From Aphelenchoides besseyi (lineage: Eukaryota > Nematoda > Chromadorea > Rhabditida > Aphelenchoididae), in the NCBI GenBank assembly GCA_024699855.1, contig JAMPIQ010000003.1:9672001-9736000 (forward strand): 64,000 bases of DNA, written 5' to 3'. Below, one piece after another: positions 1 to 13,372 of this stretch (its first letter is position 1; each line of letters begins with the position of its first letter). The position numbers and the translations under genes are program-made. The notes below the pieces were generated by a model. It saw only the letters and a list, made by a program, of their open reading frames with translations, had not been told where the DNA came from and ran no database searches.

Positions 1-2004
1 TTTGACCGTTCCGTTCCCATCCTCAGGTTACTTTTCAATTTTGTGCGAGTAACCGAGGACGTGAGCGGGAACGGGATAGCGATTATTTTGATGTCGTGAA
101 TAGTGTTGTCATCGATCATCACAAATGAAACAAGAAGAAAACACAATTTAACGAGGGCAGTCAATGTTATTGCATAGTGATTGTTGCTGGAAGATTTCCA
201 CACAATCGATTCTGTTGAAGTGGAAATCGAAGTCGGGAACTTGAGCTGAACAAGCTTCAAAGTCGAATCACATATAACTCATATCGTTGTTCTAATTCAT
301 TGCATTATCATAGCTTTGAGATTTCTGTACTTTTAAACATTTAATCAACAAAATTGTTAACCATAGTGTTTCAAATTTATTCAATGAATGACAGGTCCAA
401 AAATGTTGAAATACGGTAAGACGTAAGCAGCTTTTGGCTGTTTCATTTCGGTTTCTAAGAGATTTTTTGGATTTTTGTTTCCGGTCGTTGGTTGGTAGAC
501 TTAACTTTTTTCGCAAATAGCAAGCCGATACATATACCAATCGTCATGATAACGTGTCAGTGATAGTCCTTTTTTATAGCGTACTAAGTTGTATTTTTGT
601 AGTTCCACTACAGTAAATCGTTTATATTCTTCGACCATAAAAATCCAAGCGGTCGTCTTACCATCAGTCTACCTATAGTTTTATCAACTCACTTAACTGT
701 CAGAAAACCAATGGTTTTATTATCGAGCGCTGTTTCTTTTTTAAAACAAGTTCAGGGTGTTAAGATTTGGATTTCAGTCGTTTTATTGATTCTAAATTAG
801 AAACAGCAGACCTCTTTGATTGCACTGCTATCTTTTTTCATTGCATATTAAATGTGATTGACGAATTATTAGCCAAACAACTTAAACAGGCAACCAACTA
901 TCAATCCCGTAAGGTACGCGGACCAAGAAAATCTGTGGTTTGTTCAGCAAATTATCGCTTATCAAAAAGATATTGGCCAAAAGGACGTGGCAGGCCATTT
1001 TGCACCACCCTGTAGTTAATGTGAGATTATTGTTCATATCAATTGATAAGTCATTGGCCAAAGGTCTTACACCGTGGAGATTTTCAACTCGAGTGAATAA
1101 CTCGATTGTCATAGTTCGGAGAAAGACCGAACTTAAACTTAGCTGGAAAAGAATAGGTTTGAGTTGTCTCATCGATTGCGGTCTAAGACAAAAATTGATG
1201 CTCGGTTATTTGGCCCGACAAACAAACGCTTAGATTCATTGCTTGTTGTAGTTGAATAAAAAATCGAACACAAATCACTTTGAGATTCATGGAAACAAAG
1301 AGTGCAGCATCCTAGAAGCGTAAAGTATTGCACTCATTTCTACAGACTTTAAGATTAAAGAGCGAGTTAACAGACAGTTGAAAGAAAGGAATTGCGAGCC
1401 GATGCAAGTAACTCGGTTAGTATCATTTGGTGACATCTCAAGTCGCTGCGCGTCTGTTTCATATTGAATTAATAATTAGAAGACCAAAATAATGAGTCAC
1501 TAGTGTCTTCAAACAGTTAGCATTCAGTATGATGGAAGTATATGAGTAATCAGAAAATTAATTTCTGATGTCATATTCATTCGTTCGTCACTCCTGTACA
1601 ATAACCGAAAAATGAGTGATAAAAAATTCAACTGTTGGCTTGTCCCTGAGGACAATCAAAAACAGTCAGACTATTTCGTAGATGCTTTGGAAGGTATAAG
1701 ATGATTGAGAAGGGTAAGACGAATTCATTCGATCAAAGAGTAGTTTCGAAATTTCAGTGTGCTACTGCTTACAACCCGTTAGCAAGTAGTCAAGTCGTGT
1801 TCGATCGCGTGTGTTTTGATCTGAACATCAATTTGCTCTAGGTCAAATCACAGGGCAACAGTGCAAACAGCCACTCCTGCTTATTAACAAAAAAACTTGC
1901 TTTCTTGTACCCGATTTGAGCATAAAAAGAGCATCAAGTTGGCAAAAACAAGCACTTTCTAGTTATCGATTACTTGTCTTCTCAACTGCTGCACTTTATC
2001 CCCG
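1..2004. other. No gene recognised (left edge)
   Basis: This stretch holds only short open frames on both strands, none with a recognisable domain, signal peptide or plausible splice chain. It is moderately AT-rich. It may contain the promoter of the pepsin-like gene that starts at 2005, but I see no clear core promoter element. Confidence 0.5.
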
Positions 2005-3206
2005 ATGTTGTTTCGGCTGGCGATCTTGTTTTTGAGTATTGGATTAACAGTCGAAGTTGTTCTACGTGTCCCAATAAAACGAAAAGAATCGTTGAATTAC
2101 AAGTTAATAAGACGAAGTTAGATCTTAAACTCACTACTTGTAACGTCTAAAACATTTCAGAACGTTTCCATGAGCTTCGAGTTTTGAATCGAGTTCATTT
2201 GGCGAAACTAATCAATCCGCAGATTTCTCTATTCGACGTTGCTCGTCAGCCCTTCTACGATTACGCCGATCAGGAATTCAACACGATTCTTTCAATTGGA
2301 ACACCTCTACGACCTATCAGTCAACGGGAGCCGATTTTCATATTCCCGTTGGTCTAGGAAATTTGTCTGGAATCTTCGGCAAAGACACTTTCACATTTGG
2401 TGATCCACAATACGGTTCGGTGATCGAGATTCCCGAAACAACGTTTGGTCAAGCAAATCGATTGTCTGTTTCGTTCACTGGAACTCTCTTCAATGGGGTG
2501 CTCGGTCTCGGGTTCCCAAAAATGGCATTTGATGGCGAAGTTCCCGTATTTCAAAACGGAATCGATCATAGAGTTTTCGATGAGCCCATATTCACGATCT
2601 GGTTAGATACCAAAGGACGCAAAGTCATGGATCAGCCAGCCGGAAGTCTAACTTTTGGCGGCAAAGATACCGATCATTGCAACGCGAACATCACGTTTGT
2701 TCCATTGATCAGCAAAACCGTATGGTGGTTCAATGTGGTAGCAATTGCAGTAAATAACAAGAAGACTGAAGGCGTTTTTGTTGTAATTAGCTAGAATCCA
2801 ATGAATTATACAAATTCTTTAGACACTCTCATCAATTGGGACGACGTTGAATTTGGTTCCAACTGTTGTTATGACTGATTTGGTTGGCCAAACGGACGCC
2901 ATTTACAATTACGAGTACGGTTTCTACGAAGTCGATTGTTCAATCCAATTCACGTGGAGCATCTTCTTAGACCAACAAACCGAACTGAAGATTAATCAAG
3001 GGACCGCGTTGTGGAACATTGGAAACGATCGATGCATGTTGGCATTTGCGGCTTTTCCGGACGAAGTACATGGCATTGATGTGATCGTTGGGGTCTCTTT
3101 CTTTGAACGTAAACATAACTACCGGTTCATAACCTTGTTCTTTTTCAGAGTTCTGTCAAACTTTCGATTACGGAAACGGACAAACCGGATTCTCCAAAGG
3201 CTACTG
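2005..3206 (+). pseudogene. Decayed pepsin-family (A1) aspartic protease
   Basis: Four exons are readable: 2005-2116, 2161-2782, 2823-3108 and 3149-3206, joined by 38-44 bp GT-AG introns. The first exon starts with a clear signal peptide (MLFRLAILFLSIGL) and a propeptide-like VVLRVPIKRKESL segment. The later exons carry the pepsin flap region (TYQSTGADFHIPVG, SGIFGKDT), the LGLGFPKMA segment, YNYEYGFYEVDC and a normal pepsin end (QFCQTFDYGNGQTGFSKGY). Two things are wrong. The reading frame shifts at about 2311, where the segment that should hold the first catalytic DTG and its substrate-cleft neighbours (about 45 residues in the family) is simply missing. At the second active site the expected DTG is SIG. 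The summed exon length is one base off a multiple of three. Protease activity is therefore not expected. An AATAAA lies near 3234. It could be a pseudogene or a mis-assembled locus; the SIG substitution favours a real inactive copy. Confidence 0.85.
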
Positions 3207-3407
3207 AACTCCAGTCATGATTCAACTCATTACAATAAACTACAGATTTATTGCTCTAATATAACTAAATACAAACAGAAGAGTTAAATACTGAGTTGTT
3301 TTTATTGCAATGCTCAAAAACGATACCCGTGAAGTTGATGAAAAGAAAAAACTAAAGGCAAGAAAACAAGGAACATCGGGAGTAAGATAAACGCTCAGAA
3401 TTACGAT

Positions 3408-6400
3408 TTAACCGAATAATCGCAACAGTAAGAAGAGCACCACAAACTTTATTGTCATTTCCGTGAATATTGTAGCGGCTGAGCTTGTAAACGTTGCACC
3501 ACCGAAAAGCGAATCGGTGCGTTTGTTTGCGTCAGATCGTTGAAACACTTCAACATATGCTCCAGCAGCTCCAGTTCGAAATTCCGTCTCAACTTCTCTT
3601 CCCAGTCCATTGGTCGTCAGAGCCTGTACTTTCAGGCGGTAGTCGGCGCCATCAGTCAAACGATCATAACGCAAAGAACGAATAGTTGAAGTGACGATGG
3701 TAACATTCGTTCGTGGCTCATGACTCGAGTTCAAGACAACCCGATAGCCAACAACCGCTCCATCATTCTGCTTTTCGTTTTCTGTAATCATTCCAATGGC
3801 ATCTAAAGCCGTCCACTCGCATTCGACGGCGTTTTGAGTGTCGGAAGTCAGAAGTGGTGTGCATCTGACGGTCGGTCGTTCTTGATAGTCTCGACAATCA
3901 ATTGGATCGCTTGTTGGTATCAATGTACAAGTAGGAACAGTAAATGCAAGACGAGTAATCAGCTGACGATCTTTGGTATCTCGGACCTCGACTTTGTAGT
4001 CACAAGCAAAATGCAACTTTTCCAACGACGCAACACACTGACTGACTAGTAGTTCGGCATTCAACGGTCTTGAACAGCGAACGGATTCAAGTCGAACATC
4101 GAAATCACGTTTTTGCGACGAGCACTTCGGATGATCCAACCACGACAATGTCGATTGAATGACGTGATTTGAGTCGAGATAGGGAATCTGCAGATCTGCT
4201 TGGAACAAAGTCGAGTCGTCTGAGGCATTGGATTCATCCGTAGTTGCGGATTGACGACTTCGATTTGGCAACTCAAACTCTTCAATCGGCAAACGAATGG
4301 GTCTTGGGGTTCCGGAGGAAGTCGAACTGACTAGTTGTTTTTTTTCGATTCCAATCGACGAGTCGGGAGTATCGTAGAAACTACCGGCTGGCCACGGCGG
4401 TAGAGTGACTTCAGATTGCTGTTGATCGGTCGGCGATTGTCGGGTGCGAATGACCAAAATCGCCGACTCACCTCGTAGTTCTCCCTCGGTCGAATCAACG
4501 TTAGCAAACAACTGAAACGATAAATTTGATTACGGTAATCAGGGCAAATAAGCGAAAATGTTTGTTAATCCAAAAGTAGGACCTTCGGATCAAAAGCGAT
4601 TACACGAAGGTCGTGAACGTTTTAGCGGATTAGTCGCAAATCGGAAATGCAAATTTGTTTCGGAATTTCCGGTTTGCAAACACCACGTGCTTGCTCCTAC
4701 CTCTACAACATAGACGCTGTTCGGCTCAAGACTATCGGACAAAGTTGCGTGTGTACTGTAACTTGGCAAGATTGTCGAACGTCGTTCCGGATTGCCGTTC
4801 GCATTCCCGGAGCTCAATTGACTGCCGACGTTTCCAGTCGAGTCGTCCGCTTCATCCGACTCATCATCGTCGGTTGCTGTTTGAACTAACGCAGCTTTCT
4901 GACCGACTTGCTTTTCATACAACTCGATTCCGTTCAACGATGATTGCCAATACGATAGAACATAGTCGTGAATTGGAAGTTCGGAAGTCGGTGGCGTCCA
5001 AACGACATTTACAGTCCACGCATTCGAAACGAACTTCTCAGACTCAACGGTCAAATTTAACGGTGCTCCGGGAGCACGAACTTCCTTCGTCAGCTTGAAC
5101 GGATGACTGGGCTGAGAGAAACCGGCCGTTCCGTGAATGTTGACCGATGCGACGCGAAAGATGTAGAAACGTCCGGGACTCAGCAAGTGCTTCAAGATTG
5201 CGTACATTTTGTTCTTCTACAAACAAAACTGTTAAGTTTTCTTGGGGATTCTAAACTTACAACAACGATCGTTTGCCATGGTGTCATCGTCTCCGCGTCT
5301 TTCTGTACTCCCCATCGCCATTGTATCACGTACAAGTTGGAGTTTGTGGCGGTGTGTTGCGGTGACATTCGTTTCATAATCCAACGTACAATCGCCGACC
5401 TATAAAGCAGTTGCAATTATTCAGATCAAAGGCCCAGACTTACCGTTTCCTTTTCCTCTCCTGAACGCTAATAGCTTCGGGAATCGGCAACAATCGTTGA
5501 TCGTTGGCAAATATCGGCTGCTGACAAGTACGCGAACAGCCGCTTGTACAACACCGTTCCGCTTCTCGGCAGTCGGCATCTCGATTACAAATCGCCGAAC
5601 ACTCGCTGACAACCAAGTCCTTGGGTGGTGATGGACATTGGCCGGGTTTTCGGCGTGAAATCTTCTCCACAAAAACACACGAATCTTCGCAAGATCGTGA
5701 GTTTGACGAGTTCTGTGAATGCTCATCATTTTGTTTCTCGAGTCGTCTACTTACTTTACACATCGTTAGTGAGCATCTTTGATCGCTTTCGAACTGTTCT
5801 TTGCACGGTAACATACACTGAAAGTCGGTGGTCATTTTCAATTCGTTCCCTGGGTTTTCGAGAGGCCTTTGGTCCGCAAACTCGAAGGTCCTCAAAAATT
5901 ATGCAAATTTCCGTTTATGTTAAACGCGAGTTTCCGTGGTTGTTGGTCAAAAGTTTGTGCTCGAAGAGATTTTTAATGAAGCCACTCATTTGGCATCTCC
6001 ATTAAGATGTCCATCGATCGTTTTTGTACGTCGAAACAACGAAATTAAGAATTTGATTTGACAGCTTCGCATTTGCATAATCGACCCTCATTCCTCTCAA
6101 ACTGAAGGGCCATTGAAGAAAACCAACTTACCGATGAGCAATTTGCATCCGATTGGCACAACGAGAGGATTTCGTGTTTCAATTGTCGTCGCAGATCGGT
6201 TTGATTCTGAAAAGCCGAGAGTTAATGAAAGTCGCCGAGGTGTCAATTTCATTTCCCCGCCACATTTCCCAGGTCCCGAGGCTGAAAACCTCCCGCATTG
6301 ATTCAAGTCGTGCTGTGAGCTCTTCGGCTCTCTGTCGGTAATTAAGAAACCCAAATATTTTCGGTTTTATCGTCGACAATTCGCGTTCGAGTTTACGGCC

Positions 6401-9400
6401 CTACGAACTGCCGGTTCGTTTAATTTCGTTGGCATCTGCTTCTGGGCACAAAGATCGGCGTGTGTCAACAGAAATGAGTTTTATTGACGCTGCTAACAGA
6501 TGAGTTTGAAGCCTCGTCACAGATGGTGTTCTTTGCGGTTTCGAGCTCTCGATGGCGGTTGACTTCAAACTCTCGAAGTGCTCATTTCGATTTCCGTTTC
6601 GTGGGATTTGTGGAAACGACTTCGATGTTGCAGTTTATTGTTTCCGTTTTTCTTCGAAATCAAAAACGGAAATCGGCCCGGAAACATCGGTTCGCTCTCA
6701 GTCTTGACCTCAGTTTCTCGAGAGCTCCGAACAACCGAGTTAATTGTCGACTCCCGCATTCCTCTTCGACGTTCGAAACGGCGGGAAGTCCACGAATCAA
6801 CAGATGGATGGCCATAGAGTTGCGCAATCGACTCGTATGTTTACATTCCGGAAAGCGTGCCAATTATCATAGCAAGCTAATTACTGGGAGAGGAAGTGCA
6901 ATCATCCGAAACGCTTTAAAATTCTGACGAATTCCAAAGATGATCCTCTCGAACATGCGCATTGCAACCAATTCCACTTATCCGCCACAATCTCGAGATT
7001 ACCAATCGCTGGTAATCTCTTAGTGGTGGAGTGGACGGCACATTTTTTTCAGCCACTCGACCCGATGGCCTCAAATTTTGTCGTTGCGATTTTGCGTAAT
7101 ATTGAGATCCGTTTTTTGAGTGTCCAACGGGAACCAGCTGTGCATTAACATCAGAGGTTCACAACAAAACTGCAACTGTTCAACTTCGTGAACAAAAAAG
7201 GTCAATTCGTGGAAATTGGCGGCTGCAAACCGCCGAGATGATCCGTCGATTTGGCGCAGCAGATGACGAAGATCGGCGAAATCAAAAAAACCAGTGCAAC
7301 AGTCGGCAATCTTTCCGTTTTGAAGCATCGAAGACGCTGATGACCATTCGATTGACTCAGAAGTTCAAGATCAAAAACCTTAAGAGTTGCCAATTCGAAT
7401 GGCAAATCCAAAACCGAAATTGCGCAGTTTTTTGTCTTTGAACTCGCCGTCCAATCCGGCAGATCGAGTTGATTGCCGAGATGGATTAACCGTAAAGGTG
7501 GTTAATGAGCGGCCGCTCTTCTGTTGGCCCTCGGATTCGAAATAGGGCTCGAAGACAAACGACCACTTCATTGATGCAACAGAAAGAAGAGCTGTTGAGG
7601 TGCGGCGATTCGAATAACAAAACAAAACTTGGAATGTCAAGTGCTCTATCAGTTTGACCCACTAACTCGATTACCAACAGACGAAGGTACTTGACAGCAA
7701 AAGGAACTCGATTGCAACTTGAGGTGTTTTCCACGTCTTTTTGTCGTCCAAGTAGAAATAATTACTCTCGGACTACAGAAACATCGACGAGCCACTTGTG
7801 ATGAAAAGTTTTCTCGCGTTCATTCATCGCCGCTGATCGACGCTCTTTGCGGCATCATGCGTTTTGCTACTCATATGTGAAAGCAATTTCTTTCGCTTTG
7901 GTGGTGTTAATCCGCGAGCTGAGGTGGTGGTTGTTTCCCAAAACTTTTGCCAATGGACAGACGCGACCTTCGCGCAAAATAAACATTCCGACTGGTGGGC
8001 ATTAAGTTCCGAAAAATGATCTGCCATTGCGACCGATTGCTCGTCCATCACTTGCGGTCGTTTCGAGAAGTTAATTGAAACGAATGCTGTCAGTTGTTTG
8101 GATACGAAATGGCACTTTCCGATTGTTGTTTTTGCTTCAAAGATATCAACGGCTAATTGGCTCCCAAGGCATTCAAATCGTCCGTGTCAAAGGGGCTTGT
8201 TCTCGATCTGAAGTCCAATTTGCCGCGAAATACGATACCACAGTTCCAGTGGACCACCTGCTAAGCCAAAGGAAACGGCGGTTCGGTGCAATTGGCCGTG
8301 AAAACATTTGCGCGGTCCGAAACAAAAACGATCATAAAAAGCGAAGGAAACGCATTTCGATTCCCGACCATCATCATTTCCGGCTTCCGTTTGATTCACC
8401 ATTGTGATCATGACTTTACGAGAAGTCCTTTTGCGTCGAATGCCGATTTGTTTGCCCACTGATTCGGTTCGTCGATTCAAAGAAAACGTTGCGGGCACCA
8501 AATTCCGAATGCCGACAAATCGAGCTAATTGCAATTCGTGTGAAGCGGCAGATTAACAGACGACTGATCAGAAGCTTTCGGATTCGACTTGCCGACCAAT
8601 TTGTTTCGCCAATTAAACTGCAGATGAGCGGCCAAAAACGAGCCCCGAAGTCATCTCACCGTAATCGAACGGTCAGTTTTTCTTCTCGCTAATGAGCCGA
8701 CCGTATTGCGCAAGACGGCGGCAACAGACGTCAAAAGAGAAACTTTTTGTTTGTTTTTGTGTAATTTTCTGATAAAACGAAAACCTTGAGATCAAACGCA
8801 ACGCGTGTCGTCCAAAATGCGGACGCCGCGGTGTTGGAAGAAGATCGCTAAAGCAACACTCGACTCGTTTCCTCAATTCACGGCGTTTACTCCACGTCGC
8901 CCCCACCTAATTGGCCAACAACCCGAAAAGGACGTTCGCACTTTTTGCGTCGGATTGTTTTCGTGAGATCAAACGCGAATTTCCAGCAGAGTCTTTCCAT
9001 TGATCAGCCCCTCCACTTTATATTTCAACCGCCGAATGTGTTCGCGAAAATATGATTTCCGGTTCAAGGACGCGCAAAAAGGGATGACGCTCGAGATTAC
9101 GGTTTTTATGCGCGTACGCAAATTTTCACATCTGATGAGCGTGACAAAACCGTCCGACGTTTCACGCACGCATCGACGTCGTCGATTGGCGTAAGGAACT
9201 TTTTGGCGCATTCTTTTTCCGTCACAAATTTCGGGAGTTGCGAATCAGCGGACGATCAAAACGATGTTTACCCATTAGCTGCAAATAAAATTCCCCAAAA
9301 GATCAAAACGAAAGTTCCGTCTTTTGCGTAATTCCTTTCGGACCGACAACGTTTACGACCGTTGGTTTGTGTGGCATCTTGTAATCGTTGAATCGAATGC

Positions 9401-10823
9401 CTTTTGCTGATTCCCAACTCCCGAGTGAACGCATTGGATGGCAATAAAAATGTTTTTCATCGCACTCAATCTCGTTGAATTCGTCCATCAACCGCAAATC
9501 ACTTGCCGTCGGAGTGTTTTTGTTCGAAAGAAGTTGGAACTCACAAGCAAACCCAATTGACCTTCCGCTCAAATCTGTTTGTTAATCTCGTGGTCAACAC
9601 GACTCTCGGGAATGACCGCACCCTTCGGTGATATTCATCGTCCTTCACGTTTATTGGATTTCTTTCCAATTCGTGTCGATCAAAACGCTTTCGAAAAACT
9701 TCCATTGAAAGCGCGCAATTTCGTGGCCGACGTGATTAATCGACGTCGATCAATTGGAAAGAGATCGTGAGAAAAATGCGCAACAAAGTTCACGTCGAGT
9801 CGATTTGCAACGTCTTGGAAGCGATTTGTCAAGCGGAATCCGAAGAGCAAAAAGCGCGAATAGACGGACGTCCTAATTGCTATGTTTGCTCTTTTTTTCT
9901 GTTGATTATGAGAATCTCGGAGTTGCGCAATTCGCACGCCAATCGAAGAAGCCGGTAATTTGCGTCGCAATTAAGTTTTGTTTAATGGCCAGAAACAGAA
10001 CAATTTCCGGTTATTCGAATCGCTTTTTGAGTTATGATCACGTTCGGTCATTACTTGTAGACCGGTTTTCTTTGGGGGCAGAATCCTCGACGTTACGCTC
10101 ATTAACGTCGGTTTTTTTGACCTTCATCCAAAAATTTTTTATCATCCCAACTGACGCAACGCATTACAACGTCAAAATGACCGTTCGGCGCCGCTGCAAG
10201 TCATGAGAATCGACGGATTATAGCCGCTATTGACTGCCGTTGTTTTACTCGAGGACACTACTCACCGCTTTGCTTCTCCAATAATTCTCACGATTCGGAT
10301 TAAAAATCGTTTTGTTGTTAATTTCATTCAAATGTCCCGACAAGTGACGCTGCGGGATACCCGTGGAATTGACTGCGCACTAATGAATGCGAAAGTGATG
10401 AGTAGTTTTTGTTTGGAGACAAAAAGGTCGCAAGAGCACCGAGAACATCAATTTGCACTAATGGACTTCTTAGAATTGATAGTAAAGTCGACGAAAACAC
10501 CTGCGAAGCTCCCAGCTCATAAACGGGCCAATTGGAACGTTTAAGTGTAACAAACCCGTTTGCTATCGTAAACGGTTGTAAACCCACTCAATAAAATAGC
10601 CAATTAAGTCGACAAAATGACACAAATTAACCCAAATACCTACCTTAACTCTTAGCTCATAGTCTCGTAAACACTTGGACTGACATCGTGCACCGATCAG
10701 CTCGTCCAACGCGAAGGCTGTGGACTTGAAAAACAGCACGATAAGAAGCGAGCAGAAGAAGCGTTTCCATGGTACGGTCTTTAGCGTTGAGGTGCTCGAC
10801 GTGAATTCGAGATTTGGACTCAT
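3408..10823 (-). CDS. kal-1: Anosmin-1 / KAL-1 homologue (WAP + FN3 extracellular protein)
   Basis: Six exons: 10823-10644, 5817-5755, 5712-5444, 5399-5261, 5216-4701 and 4511-3408. They join in frame to 756 codons plus stop, close to the family's roughly 680-700 residues. Exon 1 gives a signal peptide (FFCSLLIVLFF) followed by ARCQSKCL. Exon 2 gives the Cys-rich block (CMLPCKEQFES...CSLTMCK). Exon 3 gives a WAP four-disulphide core (GQCPSPPKDL...ERCCTSGCSRTC) at about residues 95-135. Exons 4-6 give fibronectin type III domains. The C terminus ends in a short hydrophobic run (IKFVVLFLLLRLFG), as for a GPI signal. In animals anosmin binds heparan sulphate and guides axon branching and epithelial migration; that is family knowledge. 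The start is placed at the ATG at 10823, giving a long n-region before the signal core. The first intron is 4,826 bp, about a hundred times the local norm. The intron at 4512-4700 is also longer than usual and could hide a small exon. Confidence 0.92.
5818..10643 (-). other. Giant first intron of kal-1
   Basis: Donor AAG|gtaggt at 10643 and acceptor tttcag|TGT at 5818 fit in phase 0 and join the signal-peptide exon to the Cys-rich exon. I see no other gene inside on either strand, only short shadow frames. Its size in a genome with 40 bp introns makes it the best candidate in the window for transcriptional enhancers. Confidence 0.75.
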
Positions 10824-12323
10824 GATGCTCACAAATGGCTCAGAATTGGCGATCGATCATTCGGGACGTGGAACTCAATCGCTCATCTCGGAGGTAATTG
10901 ATCTGAAGTGGCCAAATTTAGCTGTTAATCCATTTATCAAGTCGACAACGAAGTCCAATTTGTTGGACAAAAAACGACAAAGACGACCAGAAAGCAGTTT
11001 GGGAATTCGATTTTCGAAGCGGAAAGAAAAGTCTCGCTTTTTTTGGACGTCGGCGCAAAAACTTTTTGTTTTTGTTCGATCAGGCGCAAACTTTCGCGTA
11101 AAATTCAAATGACCAGTGGGGACAAAAATGCGTGTCATTTCGAACGCAATCGAATTCCACGTCCCGAAGAAGTTGGCATGTAAATCACGATGAACAACGA
11201 AGTGGAATGGAAAGGAAGAGGCGCCAAGTGGGGGGACGACAGAAAAAGTGGGCGGAGCCGAAGAGCTCGACGGTCATAAAAGTGAGAAATCGCGTTTCGT
11301 CCGCCTTCTTCCTTTTGCTTATTAGTTGCTATGAACTAACAGTAAACTCTACCGCATTCTTTGCAATTGAAGTCTTGAAAAGCGAATTTGAAACACGTGA
11401 ACGCAAAGATTCGAGTGGATCAGCGGCCGTGATCGCTTTTTGTTTGCACTGGAATCGGCGATTAGAAACCGGGAGAGGAAGCTGACCGAGTTGTTAAACC
11501 GAAATAATGGACCCTCAAGGAGGATCCTCGAGAACAAAAGAGCAAAACAACGGCAGATTGTTTGGAGAGTTTCGGCGCGTTTAAGCAGGTCGGGAATCCG
11601 AAATGGTCGTGAGTGTTAATTTAACTACAAAGTTGAGGAGTGGATTTGAAGAATTTAAACCGCTTCAGACCCAAAGTCCTCGACTTAGAATGCCATTAGT
11701 TTAATAGAAGAGAGACCGTAGCTCACGAGCACAGTCGCCGGAAAGATTGTAATCTGCCGCTTGAAAGTGATCTGTCGGCTTGTTACCCGCGGCTAATGGT
11801 CAGAATGGCAACTTTTATTTCAAAAGGTATGGGAAATAACAACAATAGAGCGATGTCTGATTTGACTCCAAGTCATGGGCACAAACAGTTCAGAAAGCAA
11901 CAGACGAAGAAATTCGAATTCCGAAGCAATTACTAGCAAATCGAGTGACCGTACGGTCCATTAAGAGACCGATCGCGCAGCCTCGTTGGCTGCGGATTTC
12001 AGTCGAATCCGACGCTCGACTAACAACACAATTCGAGGGAGCAGCTTGTGATTCAAAAGGCAAAAAGTCGGCGGTTTACGCAAAAACCGTTCAGTCAACC
12101 GAAAAGTCTCGAAGTGAAGTCGAGCGCGTGGAGTGACCGGAAATTTAAATTCCATAAAAATCGGGAATTCCAAAGCAGATTCAATTTCATGAACTCAGTT
12201 TGAAGCCTTTGGAGATTAATTGACGTGCGTCTTCTCTTCGACACCTAAACAAAAAACTTCACAAATTCGTTTTTTTCTTCTGACCGCGAGCACGCAAATC
12301 GAATTTCCGTAAAAGTTTTATTC
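10824..12323. other. Intergenic, kal-1 upstream / NUDT downstream
   Basis: The stretch lies between the kal-1 start and the NUDT7/8-like stop. No coding exon could be supported. It should contain the kal-1 promoter and 5' UTR. Confidence 0.5.
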
Positions 12324-13218
12324 TCAAATCTTCCCAACTCGACCGGCAGCCACGTAGTCGTCCATGTGAACGGCCACCTTCTTGTCCACCACCGCGTTAG
12401 CATCGAATTCGAAGCGCACGGCGTCGCCGACCGCAACGTCGTTCTCTCGATACTTCCGATCGTCTTCGCGAAACAGACGGAACTTCGGATACACGTCGAA
12501 GACGATCATTGCCGTCAGAATGCACAGATAGGCGGTCAGTCCGAAGATCGTTTCCTCGCCAAACTGAACCCAAAATAAGCAAAATAAACACCTCGAAACT
12601 CACGTCGAATCGATGCATTCGATAGATTCCAGCCTTCACAACGTAGTGACCTTCATCTTCCAGAAACCCGCGCAATGGCACCCAAAAACAACGATCCACT
12701 TCTTCGACGTTCGGCTTCGGGACAAAACGTCGCCGCAGAACGCAGACCACCGGATGAATGAGAATCATGAATTTGGACAAAATCGGACGCAAAACTCCAA
12801 CCAACTCTGTGGCGTCGATTTGAAGTCCAGTTTCCTGGAAAGAGATGAGTGAAATCAACTTTTCGCTCGTACTTCTTCAGTCTCACGCAACGCCGTTTCC
12901 ACGGCGTCTCGATCGCCAACTTCGCGTTTCCCGCCTAAAACTTCAACAAAAAAGTCAAAGATATCACCGACCTGGAAAAGAAACCTCACCGCCGTGTTTT
13001 CGTAGATTCTGCGATCTCAACGTCAGGAACACGTACCAGTTGTCTTCTAAATAGGCGGACTAATCAGTCGAGTTCCCCGACGCACCTCTTTGATCCAAAA
13101 GAATCAGAACCGACGCTTCAGACTTCACGTGCGAACTCAACGGTCGATCCGATTTGTAGGTCGCCGAATCCTCCAACAGAATCGTGGCAAAACGCGAACG
13201 CAGCTCTTCGACGTTCAT
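12324..13218 (-). CDS. Nudix hydrolase, NUDT7/NUDT8-like coenzyme A diphosphatase
   Basis: Five exons: 13218-13086, 13046-12972, 12934-12873, 12834-12604 and 12563-12324, giving 246 residues in an unbroken frame. The CoA-diphosphatase signature (UPF0035) is visible as LTLRSQNLRKHGGEVSFPGG. It leads directly into the Nudix box GGKREVGD...ETALRETEEETGL, with the REtEE metal-binding core intact at about residues 75-95. The Asp in place of the first Nudix Glu also occurs in NUDT7-type proteins. Downstream GVLRPILSKFMILIHPVV and FVPKPNVEEVDRCFWVPL match the family. These enzymes cleave CoA and its esters to 3',5'-ADP and phosphopantetheine in peroxisomes or mitochondria. The C terminus (GRVGKI) is not a classical PTS1, so peroxisomal location is not supported. 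The start is 154 bp from the start of the divergent APIP-like relic. Confidence 0.9.
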
Positions 13219-13372
13219 CGAAAATCGTCCAAAAAAGAAACGTAGAACTGCCGACTTTCGCCCTCGACTACCAACTTTGTAGCTTTCGATCGTCTGATTG
13301 ATTTGTAGTTTGTGCTCATGAATCTTTTCGGTTATTTACTGTCCCGGCTAACTCATATTCGATCACTTTGTT

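Noticed and set aside
9303..9572. 89-codon minus-strand frame with a VNVVGPKG motif
   Set aside because: It lies inside the kal-1 first intron on the same strand, without fitting splice phases or a known domain.
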